A stretch of 64,000 nucleotides of DNA from Atherix ibis (Eukaryota > Arthropoda > Insecta > Diptera > Athericidae). The notes under the pieces are model-generated. The model did not search any database and was not told the origin of the DNA. It saw nothing but the letters and a program-made list of their open reading frames with translations. The position numbers and the translations under genes are program-made. The stretch lies in contig OY282610.1 in the NCBI GenBank assembly GCA_958298945.1, positions 29,834,167 to 29,898,166 of the forward strand, read 5' to 3'. This document shows, in pieces, positions 39,450 through 51,415 of this stretch (position 1 is the stretch's first letter; the number at the start of each line of letters is the position of its first letter).

Positions 39450-40612
39450 CACAGTGTGTCCCAAAAATAACCGAATATAGAATTCTTTTAGGATATAGAA
39501 TAAAATACACAATATATTTTCTTTGAAAGTTATTATTTATTGAAAATAGGTTCCATTAACATAGACTCAAAACAACATTTGGAATGATCAACCAGCGCAT
39601 GCATAGATTTTTTTAATATCATTTATAGGAATGTTCTTCAACACCTCGGTTACGGCTGCTTGAATGGCTGGGATATCATCATAAAATGCTCCTGTAATCT
39701 TGGTTTTCAGTTTTAGAAATAGAAAATAGTCACATAGATCAGGCGAATACGGAGGAAGGTTGATGACAGAAATCCGTTTTTTCATCAAAAATTCGTTCAC
39801 TTTTTTGGCCTTGTGAGGTGGTGCATTATCGTACAATGAAAACAGCTGTTTTCCTGCTGGATATTCAGGTCTAACATGACCAATTCTTTTCCACAAACGA
39901 TCTAAAACGCCTTAATAGTATTCTCCATTAATAGTTCGACCTTCTGGAATAAATTCCTTGTGGACAATACCCTTCGAATCATAAAAAAATAATCAACATT
40001 GTCTTAATTCGAGACTTATGAAAACGCAATTTTTTTGGTTTTGGCTCGCTTTTAAACTTCCATTCAGCAGATTGACGCTTAGTTTCAGGGTCATATTTAA
40101 AGCAACATGACTCATCACCAGTTATGATCGAATCAAGAAAGTCTGGATCGTTTTGAGCAGTTCCAACAATGTCTTTGCAATACTCCACACGAGCGATATT
40201 TTGGTCTTCATTTAATTCATGTGGAACAAAATATTCTCGTAGTAAAATTTGCATCGATACCAATGATTTCACGGACTTTTTCCACCAATTCAGCACGATT
40301 ACTAGCTTCTGGACGACCTGGCCTTAGGTCGTCATTTAAATCCTCAAGTATAAACTTGAGTACGACTCATACAATCATCACCATAAACTTTTCCCATCAA
40401 TTCGTATGTCTCAGCGAATTTTTTTTCAAGTTTAACACAAAATTTTATATTTGCTTTTTGTTTCATTTTTGTTTTGGAAAACAAAATGGAACAAAGAGCA
40501 AATAGAAAATTAAATTTCGATTTACATGAATTTAGGTACGTTTGAAAGAGGATGAATGTATCTTTTTAATGTTGCAAATTTTCAATTTCGGTTATTTTTG
40601 GGACACACTGTG
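39450..40612 (-). mobile_element. Mariner element with intact ends and broken transposase
   Basis: 1163 bp flanked by TA (39448-39449 and 40613-40614). Terminal repeats are identical over 26 bp, starting CACAGTGTGTCCCAAAAATA. The transposase on the minus strand has VPHELNEDQ, IITGDES then YDPETKRQS (40296-39979), then after one extra base near 39985 and a TAA near 39910, SLYDNAPPH and PYSPDLCDYFLF (39896-39588). The DNA lacks two codons in the SPDLxPCD block, leaving 32 rather than 34 residues between D2 and D3. Non-functional, yet the ends are unusually well kept. Confidence 0.88.
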
Positions 40613-40614
40613 TA

Positions 40615-42839
40615 AAATCACTTTATCCATTTTGCTTCTGTCGTTTTACAATTTTGCAAATCGCTTCATTTCAATTTTCAAAATTTGTACAATATATCTT
40701 TTATGAAAAATTAATACCTTATTCTGATTTCAAATTAAAAATTGTAGATATTTTCAAATTATAATGTAAAGTAATTAAATTTATAAAAAATATTGAAAAT
40801 TATTTTTGTTTTTGTTAAAAAGGATATAAAAACAATTGTAAAAGTAGTGGTCTTTCTATCAGCATTTTTCTAATTATTAAAAATAGATTATTTATTTTGA
40901 AAAATATAAAAGTTTTATTAATGAATCAATAATAAATATTTTGTATTTTTTTTTTTTTATTAAAAATTAATTTATTTATAAGAAATTTGTGGTAAAAAAT
41001 TGACTTGATTATTTAAGTTGAAATAAATTATGAAAGTTATTTGTTAAATATATTAGTTAAAGAAAATAATATTACAAATTTACCTTCTTTTATATATAAA
41101 TTGGCAAAAACAAAATAAAAAAATGTCCAACTGAATTGCCATTAAATATTTTCTTTTCCTGTAAATGATTACAATTTAAAAATGAAAATTGAAAGTGAAC
41201 ACAGATTTTATACTCATAATATTTAATATATTATTTTTGTGATAATAATTTTATGGTAAAATCAATAATAAATACACGATAGAACGATTATGATATGAAC
41301 AAGGTAATTTTGTACACGTAAGGTGATAGTTTCGATTTGTTAAGAAGTCATTTTATTATCATAAATTATATCCAATTTCAATCGTTTGGTATATTGATAT
41401 TTAGATAGCGTGTGTGAATATGCTTAGGTAAGAATGAAATAATATTCTTATCAGTTGAATATGTATCATGTTAACGTATATGAATTGGGTTTTTTCTTCT
41501 TGTTTTTTTTTTTTTTTTTTTTTTTTTGGTGAGTATTGTACTGGCCCATTCTCATCCTTCCGTATAGTAAAAATGGTTTCGGAAACCAGAAAAATAAAAA
41601 GAAGATATTTTATGTATCTATAGTATTGTGTTGGTGGGTGTGTATACGTGTATTATTAATTCGTTTTGGTGTTATTCGAATTGTTGTTGGGGTTTTTCCA
41701 AAACAATCTCTCTACTAACGATTTGGCGCGGTGTCCTCTACTTTTTCTCCTAGTACTCTAGCCCGTTTTATACGACTATCAGGTTGATGAATGCTGTACA
41801 AAAATGATGACTTACGACATCATAACAGATTAAGTCCTAGGATCCTAAAAGGAATTTATATCTCCCAGAGCAGTCATATTTCGCGTAACATTTTTATTTA
41901 CGCACTATACCCATACAACGTATCCTTGGTCCAAGACCTAGTCGCGTAGACAGATCCCCCGGCCATATGAGAAATTGCTACTAGCAAAGGTTGTTAGCGT
42001 TCGATTATTTTTCGTTTTCAAGCACTTTGCTTTCACATTTCTCCACATACGCAGATTTATTATTAACGATGTATGTAATCACTAGTTGTTTACAGTAATC
42101 CTGACGGAAATTATCTACATCAAATAATTTCATATTATTCCATTCTGTTCATTCATTTTAGAAAAAAATGTTTTATTTCTCCTTTACCGACATACTATCT
42201 ATTCTAAAAACTTATTGTATTTTTATACCTCGTCTGCTTGTTTTTATCTCCCATGGCTCCAATATTTTTCCAAAGCAATTATTATGTTCGTAGATATATG
42301 TTATTAACCTTTTACACATCATCTATAATAATATTAACTATATATACATATAAACGAATTTATTTTTTATATATATGTATTATATGAAGCTAATATTCAA
42401 ATCATGAGTTATTACATTAGGATTCTTGTTAAATTTTCACAACATTTACTAACATATTTATAATATTTAAAGTGAAATCATAACTGCTGAACTAATCATC
42501 ATTAGTTCATGTTCATTTTAGCTTTTGGTTGAATTTTAAATTTAACCATTTTTTATACTATTTGTTTGTTAATTTTTTGAAATTCACTTTTTCTTTTTTT
42601 TGTTGATAATTAGTGGCCATACTAAAATACATATAAATAATATTCACAATTACAATGAAAACTCTAAGGATAATTATTTAAAATTAATTAATTTGTAAGA
42701 GATCATTTTTAACCTTAACAAATAATTTTACTAATTATAAAAATTTATTGTGTATATTACGAGTAGTTAATTTGATCCAAAATATGAAAAAATAATTAAC
42801 AAATAAATAAAAAAAAAATAAAAAAATTAAAACTTTTGG
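40615..42839. other. AT-rich intergenic DNA
   Basis: A T30 run lies at 41497; a mixed patch at 41720-42000 is unassigned. Confidence 0.7.
41497..41526. repeat. Long T homopolymer
   Basis: About 30 consecutive T residues. Confidence 0.85.
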
Positions 42840-43790
42840 AATATGCTCAACAGATTCCCACTATCGGTTCATCGACTTTAAAGCCGCTTAGGATGGGCAT
42901 AGCCAGAGTGATCACAGAAAAATTGATAAGAATGACTAGGTTGACCATGATTAGTGTAAGAGCAAGAGTAACTTTCGGAGTCCACAAGGTTTTTTGGCAA
43001 GCAGATTTACTTTTGTGCGTTCTTTTTAATGTATCACTGAAAAAATGATTCTTGACTTAGGGGTAAGCATAAGGGATACCATCCTTTTTATGTCTGCTCA
43101 GCTTTTTGCATACACTGACGATATAGAAATTATGTATCTATTAGAAAGATCTATAGAAGAGCTTTTATATATGAAGACAAAACAAAATATATGCTGGAAG
43201 CATCAGCGTCGAATACAAGACCAATTACCACTAGTCACATAAGATATAGCAATAAGAATAGCCAGCAGAGCCTCCTTCAGTCAATCTAAATTATTTCGCT
43301 GAAAAATTCTGACCAAAACATCGAATCTATTGCTGTACAGGACACTAGTTTTAAAAGTCCTCATATATTCTTCGGAAACTTGGGTTCTCAGTAAAAATAT
43401 TTGCTAACTCCTGTCTGCATTTGAGAGGAGAATCTTTCGAAAAAATTTTGTCTTTCTATATAAGGATGGATGATTCCGGAGTCTATTTAACAATTCCGGA
43501 GTTACCCTGATCGCCCGGTTATGGATCAAATTAGGCTCAATAGGCTCCGGTGGGCTGGACAACTAATCCATATGGATGAGGAGTATTCTGCTCTAAAAAG
43601 CTTTAGTGGCTCTATTTACGGTCCCAGAAAATGAGATATCCTTCACGTTAAAAGCATCCTAGAAGTGCCAAACTTGAACACTGCGGCGCAAAACCGGAAC
43701 GTTTAGAGGTGTTTTGATTGAACAGGTCTAGACCTAGACCGGACTCCCGGTTGTTGCGCAGTTGATGCTGATGATAATAATGAGAAAAAA
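42840..43790 (+). mobile_element. LINE remnant, FIDFKAA family, copy 4
   Basis: Plus strand: YRFIDFKAA near 42862-42890, IRMTRLTMISVRARV (42920-42970), a C-LFNVSL block near 43020, QLFAYTDDIEIM (43099-43134, the YADD motif with T for A), then LNRLRWAGQLIHMDEE near 43528-43580, and a 3' tail TGATGATAATAATGA. Frameshifts and stops throughout. It is the reference for the family in this window. Confidence 0.75.
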
Positions 43791-44009
43791 ATTTCCATCA
43801 CTTATATTTATATTTAACAAAAATATAAGCAATTAAATTCTTAAATTAAAATCTTCCATTGAAATATGAAAAAGAAATGCAAATAATTTTCCCATGTCAA
43901 TATAATAGAAAACATATATTCTATCATATATAAATCTAATAATGTACATTGTTGAGATAAATTTTTTTAAATTTTATCAGTTGGCAGCCGGTGTTAAATA
44001 TCACTTGGA

Positions 44010-45112
44010 TCATGCTTCATCTTCACTAGAATCTGATATGCTCGATTCACTATCTGAACTATCAATTTTTCTCAAAACTCGTAATGCTTCCTTAGTGGCA
44101 AACTGTCGTATATAATCTGTCGAAAAAAAAAATTAAGAAAATTCATTACTTTTTGTAATTTTATTATTTTTCTAACTATACCGGAAACTGTTTTTTTTGT
44201 ATTTCACTGGCTCTTGAAGATACATAGAAGCTGCCATGGGATTTAGAGGATCCATTGGACTTGGATATATTAATAATTGTGGTAGGAATAACTCAAATAT
44301 AGTACACAAGTCTGTAAATATAGAAAAAGATTTATATTAATTAGAAAACTTATGATTTTAGTAATCGAATGCATGTAAATTCTGAACAACACTTAAATTT
44401 ATCATATATTTTTTAAATAACACATTTTCTTATAGAACTAAAATCAGCTAACTAGTAAATGCATTCGATTTTAAATGGACGACATTGTTTTTTAATTATT
44501 ACATAAAAATATTATATTTAAAAAATTATCAAAGAAAAAGTGAAAAGAAAAAACAATATTCTTTACCATATAATGGGGTCCATGCTTTATTTATAACATC
44601 TAAGCATACTGCGCCAGATTTATCACAAATATTAGGATGAAAAATTTTATTTATAAACTCTATAATTGGAGACTTAAAGGGATACTGGTTTGTTAACTGT
44701 ACATTAACCATCCAAACACCACCCTTATATGGGGCTAAAACAAAAAGTTTTCATATTATTTAAACCAACGAAATTATAACAATCAATGCAGAGATTACAG
44801 CGATAAGTTACTAACTTCTAACTTCGAAAATAAATAGCAAAAAATATGTTACTGAATAAAATTTGGTAATTTAAACAAATAATATACAATAAAAACTTCT
44901 ACTTACTTCCTTTTGGTCCAAAAAATTTAACAGAAAATTGATTAAGGCCACCTATTATTGTGACTTCATGTTTATTCTCGATTCTAAAATAAATTTATTT
45001 AAGTTACGAAAATTCATTAATATAATAAAAATAAAAAAAAATATAATGAAAAAGCATACAATTTCATAACGTCAGTATCTATACGACGTTTTTCAGTACT
45101 TGGGGCTGCCAT
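44010..45112 (-). CDS. UBE2H: UBE2H-like ubiquitin-conjugating enzyme E2 (five exons)
   Basis: Likely E2 that carries ubiquitin as a thioester and passes it on with an E3; animal UBE2H works with the CTLH/GID ligase (family knowledge). Exons on the minus strand: 45112-45060, 44983-44907, 44734-44567, 44311-44182 and 44116-44010. Introns are 76, 172, 255 and 65 nt, all GT-AG. The start is supported by an in-frame TAA six codons upstream. The protein begins [17 protein letters not shown], has YPFKSP at 61-66, HPN at 76-78, catalytic Cys87 in GAVCLDV, and ends in a serine/acidic tail. The model gives about 177 aa against 183 in human UBE2H, and lacks the last few tail residues. As written, the A8 run at 44191-44198 puts exon 5 out of frame with donor GTATAG; one A fewer restores the family alignment. 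A weaker donor at 44188 would also keep the frame, two residues shorter. Identity as UBE2H is clear. Whether it is the only or a functional copy is not. No AATAAA is evident just downstream. Confidence 0.88.
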
Positions 45113-46839
45113 TATTATTAATTCTATTTAATCAAAGGGCTACCGTAATCTAGGAAAGAGATTTTGTTTTATTGTAGTTATTAAAAATTATAAACTCTTT
45201 ATATAACGAGGAAAAAATATATCAAAATGCTTGCAAAGTCTTTTAATATAGTTTCAATAAATATAAATATTAAATCAATATTTTCAAATCTTTTTCAATT
45301 TTAGAAACAAGAAAAAAAACATGTTTCCTTATAATTAATTCAGAGATTTTTATTTTTAAAAAACTTTACATGCGTACATGTGAAAATTATAATTAAGTAG
45401 CAAATGTACAGAAAAATTGTTCTCAATGATCTTGTGAGTAGAGCAGATTCTTTGCTTTCCACTGATTTTCTTTAAATTTTAATTTTTTTTAAGTATAATA
45501 GGCAAACATATGTGAATTCATTAAATTAAATATAATTTTATTAGAATACAAATTATTTCGGAAACAGTACTAGTATTGAAACACAATTGTAGCTTTTGAA
45601 CGTGAAAATTCAAACATATTTCATATTTTGTCATTAATGGTTGTTAATCGCAATTATTATCTCACAAACCAATTCTCATTTGAAAATATCTGCGTAACAT
45701 TATATAACTACATACAAATAAAAACTGAGATTTTAATTAAACTAAATAAAAATTCATAATAATTTCAAATATTTTTTACTTTAATCTTTTTTTAAAAAAC
45801 ACTTTAAAATTATAAGTTAAAAAAAGTCGATTATTTCTAAAGAATTTTTCAATTCTCTTAAAAAATCTTATAAAAGAAACTTAAAAAAAATCGAAAAGTG
45901 AAAATAAATTAAACGAAAATCTGGTATTTTTTAAACTAATCTATTCTGTACTATTCATTTTATCACACGTTGCCAAATTGTATTTGACAGAAATATTTTT
46001 ATTTTTTTTTTATTTTTCCAACTCTTTTTTGTGAAAATATTTACCTTATTTAGCAGTTCACGTTCACTAAAACTAACCGATTCGGATAATTAATACTATA
46101 CGAGTTAAACAAAATAAATATCGCCTGCTCTGTTAAGAATTATTAAAACTGAGTGGAAAAAATATAGTAGAAATTTAAGAAAAACAGAATTTTGGACAAG
46201 GCGATGACTTTGTTGTGGAAATTTTGTTGACTTCATATTTTTTAATATTATTAAATTGTCCATTAATAACGATAGCATAGTAAGTGAGTGATCTTCAAAA
46301 TCAGTTCTCTATAATTTAGATTAAAAATTATTAAGGATAGAGAATAGTTTTTAATTTTCAAATAGGCTTAATGCTATTTGTTAAACTTTTAATTAGGAAT
46401 GTTCTTTACAGTGTCATTGCTCTTAATTCGGTATTCCATTTTCGCTATCGTCCTGTAAAAACACTATTTTGCTTAACGCGCTCTTTAAGGCCTCGAAAAT
46501 ATTGTACGAGATTAAAACTTGTACTGCACATCAAGGGTGAATAAAAAGTCAACATTATTGTTTATCTCATTACTTTTCTGTTTTGCACATAGCAAATCTT
46601 TATTAACTTTCCTTTTGAAAAATTCTATACAAATAAATCCACTGAATAATTTCATAATAATAGTAGGAGAAAAGAATTAAACTAAAGTCATAGTAATATT
46701 CTTGATTCCTAATTGAGAATTTTTACTCAATTAAATCCGTATATACACAAAAGAACGAATAAATATCAATGGGCACCAATCATATTTAATACATTAAAGA
46801 GAAATTATTCACAGACAGATACTTCTATTTTCATATAAA

Positions 46840-46893
46840 ATATCTTTTGGATAGCTTTTAGAACAAATAGATAAGAGCTATCCAATAAGATAT
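46840..46893. repeat. 17-bp imperfect inverted repeat
   Basis: ATATCTTTTGGATAGCT (46840-46856) and AGCTATCCAATAAGATAT (46876-46893) pair with a single bulge across a 19-nt loop. Confidence 0.8.
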
Positions 46894-47617
46894 AATAAAA
46901 TATGTTACATGGCAAGTCAATTTTCTGTTCTATATTCGTACGAAGTATTCCAGATTCGAAGTTTTCAAGTTGTTGAAATCAAATTGATCGAAACTAATTT
47001 GCTATCGAATTCCACTAAAATTAAACTAAAACTATATTAGGCAAGTGAGTAGTAACGAGTATTTGGATTTTCCGTCTCTTTGATTATCTTGACATCCATT
47101 TAGACCCTTCCATCTATCACTATAGATATAAATTAAGGCCAGTCATTCTAACTTAAGGTGTACTCATTGATTTCTTTTTATTCCGACATCTTTTCACTTC
47201 CGTTTTATAGTCACTCTTCATTAGTGTATACCGAATCCATGACGTCTATTCATTTAATCTTATCGTGTCCAATCGTACATCTTTCATTAATCTACTCAAT
47301 GAAAACTATAATAAGAAGAATAATAATAACTTTTTTTTTTATTCCACTCTTATTCATATTATTAGGTCTTCATTTATTTCTATAGATGAAAATTTCTTTA
47401 ATGTTCACCATTATTAGATGGTAATTAGATTATAGAAGAATACCAATATATAAAAGGACTCTAATTTTTAGTTTAGAAAATAAAAAAAAAACCATTCATA
47501 AAATGTTAACAAAAACCATACATTTTTTCTTTTGTTTAATTTAAGAAAATTCTAAGAAAAACCAATTTAAACTGAAAAAGAAAATTTTAAATCAATCACA
47601 CTTTTAAATATAGTGCA

Positions 47618-47642
47618 GGGAAGGGGGGGGGGGGAGGGGGGG
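47618..47642. repeat. G-tract with quadruplex potential
   Basis: A run of about a dozen G, one A, then seven more G, in otherwise AT-rich DNA. Two others lie at 2918-2940 and about 57402-57420. Homopolymer length may be unreliable. Confidence 0.8.
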
Positions 47643-47837
47643 TTTGGTGCTCTTACAAAACAGATACGATACGAAATATTTGACCGGCCTTTAAAAAGAA
47701 TTTTGATAAAGTCAAAAGATAACTACAATAATAAAAAACACTATAAAATATTAAACGTATCTTAAATAAAGTCATTTTGAACTTTCGGACGTGGATTTTT
47801 AAAAAGTAATATTAACGTTTCAATAAATGCTTTTATA

Positions 47838-49148
47838 GGGTTTTCTAATAAGAGTGATATGATTTCTAAGTGACGTTTCGGCCATTTTTATTATGTTATG
47901 ATCTGTCTTTTTTTTTCATTGTATTCAGTAATGTTTACAATTTCATCATGGAGAGATATATGCACGAATAATGTTTACAAATTATTCAATTTTATTATCA
48001 AAATAATTCTTCTCCAATTGCAACTTTTCGTGCGCTTTTGCCATTTTATGTTCGTAATAATCGTCCAACTTTGCTCGCTATTCGTCGAATTATTAAAAAT
48101 TTCGAGCGTACATTTTCTTTGCATAATGTTCAAGTGCCAATAAGATAAAGAACCGCTCGAAGTAATGAAAATATTGCTGCTGTTCAGGTACGTGTTGCTG
48201 AAGACCGCAATTTGTCGATTTCAAGACGTGCTCAAGAATTGGGACTGTCTGAAACCTTAACCTGGCGGATTTTGAGAAAGGAGTTGGGCTTGCATTCATA
48301 TAAAATTGTTATCACTCAAGAACTGAAGCTATTGGAGCACCGTCAAGAGCTGAAGTCGTGAATTTGCTGATTTTGTCTTGGAACAACTTGAAAACGATAA
48401 CAATTTTTTAAAGAAAATCATCCTCTCCGATGAGGCTCACTTTCGTCTGAGTGGTGCGCTAAATAAACAAAACTGCTGATTCTGGTGCGAAGAAAATCCA
48501 CAAATTATTCATGAACACCCATTACATTCACCTAAATTGACAGTTTGGTGTGCTTTTTGGTCTGGTAGATTCATCGGTCCGTTCTTCTTTCGAAATGAAG
48601 CTGGTAACACCGTTACTGTCAATGGAGAGCGGTATAGATCGATGATAACCAACTTTTTATGGCCGAAATTGGAAGAATTTGATCTTAACAACATCTGGTT
48701 CCAACAAGACGGGGCTACGTGCCACACAGCACGTGCAACAACCGAATTATTGCGAGAAAAGTTTGGAGATTCGATTATTTCAAGAAATTGTGACATTTAA
48801 TGGCCTCCAAGAAGTTGTGATTTAACACCATTAGACTATTTCTTGTGGAGTTATTTGAAGTCATTGGTCTTTAGCAATAAACCAGACTCTCTTCAAGCTT
48901 TATAAGTCAATATTGAACGTGCTATTCATGACATATGACTTGATTTAGTGGAAAAAGTTCTCGAAAATTGGGTTCATCGAATTCGTTCCTACAAAAGAAG
49001 TCGTGGAGGCCATTTGAATGACGTTTTATTCAGAACTAAATTGTATCGCCTGTACTTCACATTAAATAAAAAACATTTGAATTTCTTTAACAATTAGTGT
49101 GTTGTTTTTTTTTTTTAAAGAAATCATATCACTCTTATTCGAAAACCC
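47838..49148 (+). mobile_element. DD41D Tc1/mariner element with intact ends
   Basis: Terminal inverted repeats of about 30 bp, starting GGGTTTTC and sharing AATAAGAGTGATATGATTTC. The left flank has TA; the right flank reads TT. The transposase runs from an ATG near 47949: FRALLPFYVRNNRPTL, RTARSNENIAAV, AEDRNLSISRRAQELGL, ILSDEAHF (first D, near 48420-48440), then a long open stretch 48537-48800 with TVWCAFWSGRFIGPFFF and FQQDGATCHTA (second D), and LTPLDYFLW (third D) near 48820, ending RSRGGHLNDV. There are 41 residues between D2 and D3. One frameshift near 48358 and about six stops disable it. DD41D elements are known as a distinct Tc1/mariner group. Confidence 0.88.
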
Positions 49149-49619
49149 TTTTTATCTGTTTACTAAGTAGGGGCATTTAAAATATATATTTTTCACTTAA
49201 TACATCACTCGTGCTCACATTTTTTGGTGGGCCGACAGCTATTGGAAAAGGGACCTCGTTCAAGAAGGCTTTAACATTGAGAACTAATGAAAATGCGGAA
49301 CGATTTTAAGAACTATTGAAACTCATTAAAGAAATTTTATCTGAAAACGGGATTCTGGATCTTAGTCCAAGTGACTTGCTTAAATTTTGCTAGAGATAAA
49401 AAACCCAGACTGAAGTCATTAAAAGCACCATGATAACATCCAAAGGAGTGTAGCCGTGGAGCAGTAGGCAATTCCAGTTAAAGTCCTTCAACACTGCTAC
49501 GATGAATGAAAATAATGCTTCCACCTTTGTGGAGATGAGCCATATTAGATTAACTTAATAGTTTTTTAAAAAATATCATAAAGAAATTCAAGTAAAAAAT
49601 CATATTATTGTGATCACTT
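49149..49619. other. Mixed-composition DNA, unassigned
   Basis: 49200-49540 looks like decayed coding sequence of a repeat, but no motif can be read. Confidence 0.5.
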
Positions 49620-50200
49620 TTTGAATATAATATCGTGCCAGTGTTCGCCCTGAGGTCTAATGGTGCAATTTACCCGTTTTTTTTTGGCATTTTGCATCAC
49701 ATTTTCAATTGTTTATTGGCCGATATGGCGGCTGTATTCTAGTTAATGTTAGTCTTAAGTTTGTCTAGGGTTCTTGGCTTGTTGTTCGTCTAGGGACATT
49801 TGACTTCAAGTAGCCCTACAGAAAAAAGTCCGGCGCTGGCAAAGCAGGCGAATACGGAGGCCACTCAAAATCATAATTTTTTTATATCAAACGACCAGGG
49901 AACGATAGCCTATTTACGTTCATATAGTCTATGAACGATAGTCATAGACCGATAAAGCTCCTGATTGACGGTTGTTGCATGTTCTAGTTAAAAAAAGGAT
50001 GGGGCCCGATGACCATATCAGCATAAATACCGCACCACATAGTAACTTTTTGGTCGTGAAAAGGTACCTTTTCAATAATTTATGGATTTTCAGTGCCGTA
50101 GAAACAACAATTTTCGTTCTTTGCTCACTTTTCTGTCGTAGCTTGTATAATGGAAGTGATATAAGAATCCGAAAAGCATCTTGTTGGTACTAAATTACTC
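49620..50200 (-). mobile_element. Tc1/mariner transposase remnant
   Basis: On the minus strand, HDQKVTMWCGIYADMVIGP near 50000-50060 and EWPPYSPALPAPDFFL near 49810-49865 give the usual VTVWC and third-D blocks. The second-D block is degraded. No terminal repeats were identified. Confidence 0.6.
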
Positions 50201-50229
50201 TTTGTAAAGTGTACTTGGTTAAAATGAAT

Positions 50230-51415
50230 TTAGACATTTTATCTCTTATTAAAACGACTGTACCCAGTCCCAGTTAATGAAAAAATTATTCCTGATCACC
50301 AATTTGGCTTCCGATCTGAACACTCCCCTATTATTGCATTATTGATCACATTGCATCCTCTCTAAAGAGGAAAGAGTATTGCCCAGGAGTATTTTTAGAT
50401 ATCTCGCAAGCTTTTAATCGTGTGTGGCATTCTGGACTCCTCTGGAAACTCAAGAGCTTTCTTCCTTAAACAAACTACCTTACCATAACTTTATATATCT
50501 CCCAATGTAATTTCGAAGTTACAATTAACTCAAAATCCTCGGAAATATTACGTATTCTAGCAGGAGTTCCACAAGGCAGTATCCTTGGTCCCATTTTATA
50601 TAATATTTTTACCCATGACATCTCATCTGATCCTAATACTATCATTGCTACTTATACAGATGATACAGCCATACTTGCTACCCATACAAATCCTGACATA
50701 GCTTCTAACAATTTACAATCCCATATTCACAACCATCAATCCTTGTTTAAGAGATGGTGACTGAGGGTAAATGAACAGAAGAGTGCTCACATTACTTTCA
50801 CACTTTGTCAAGGAAAACCTGTACCTTAATAGCAACATCATTTTATAATATGATAAAGTACGTTGTTTAAAAAGAGTTGAAGCTGACAGACGTTACCTAC
50901 AACTTCTTAGACTACTTGACAAATGCTCGGAACTAAAAATTATAAAACCTGTTTGGACTTATGGAATTGAACTTTGGGGTTCAACGAAACGTTCCAATTC
51001 CTATCGCGTTCCCAGGTCTTACATTCCAAGATCCACTGTAAAATTTTTGATGCCCACTTTTACATTCGTAACAACTTAATACATCGTGATCTAAATGTTC
51101 CCTTTGTTCAGGACCTGTACATTTCCCGCTATCAAAAAATTTCACTCTCGTTTATCCTATCATCATAATCCACTTGTAAGAGAATTGTCCTATACTGCCC
51201 TCCCCGGAAACACTCATCAGAGACTTAAGACACAATGGGCTAGAGATTTTCTGAAAGAATCTAACTTCCGTTATTAGTAAAAACAATTTTTAGTGATAAT
51301 ATCCTTTTATGAGAGGGACAGAGGAGTATTTCCAGCCACCTCTGTGAGATAAATCACATCTATCAACCACAACGACTCAAAACTACTTCCAAATAATGTT
51401 AAAAAAAAATATTTC
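50230..51415 (+). mobile_element. Jockey-like LINE remnant, copy 3
   Basis: Order as in the 26-kb copy: VFLDISQAFNRVWHSGLLWKL (50391-50450), AGVPQGSILGPILYNIFTHDI (50561-50622), ATYTDDTAIL (50650-50680), RVNEQKSAHITFTLC (50765-50810) and NNLIHRDLNVPFVQDL (51074-51118). About a dozen stops or frameshifts. An A-run near 51402 may mark the 3' end. Confidence 0.8.

Larger units (their letters stand above)
45113..47837. other. Upstream flank of the UBE2H-like gene, AT-rich
   Basis: Promoter sequence for the gene should lie here, next to 45112, but no clear core element was recognised. The inverted repeat at 46840 and the G-tract at 47618 are listed separately. Confidence 0.6.

Noticed and set aside
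44529..44711. 60-residue intronless UBC fragment as a pseudogene
   Set aside because: It is exon 3 of a spliced gene whose other four exons are present in order with good splice sites.
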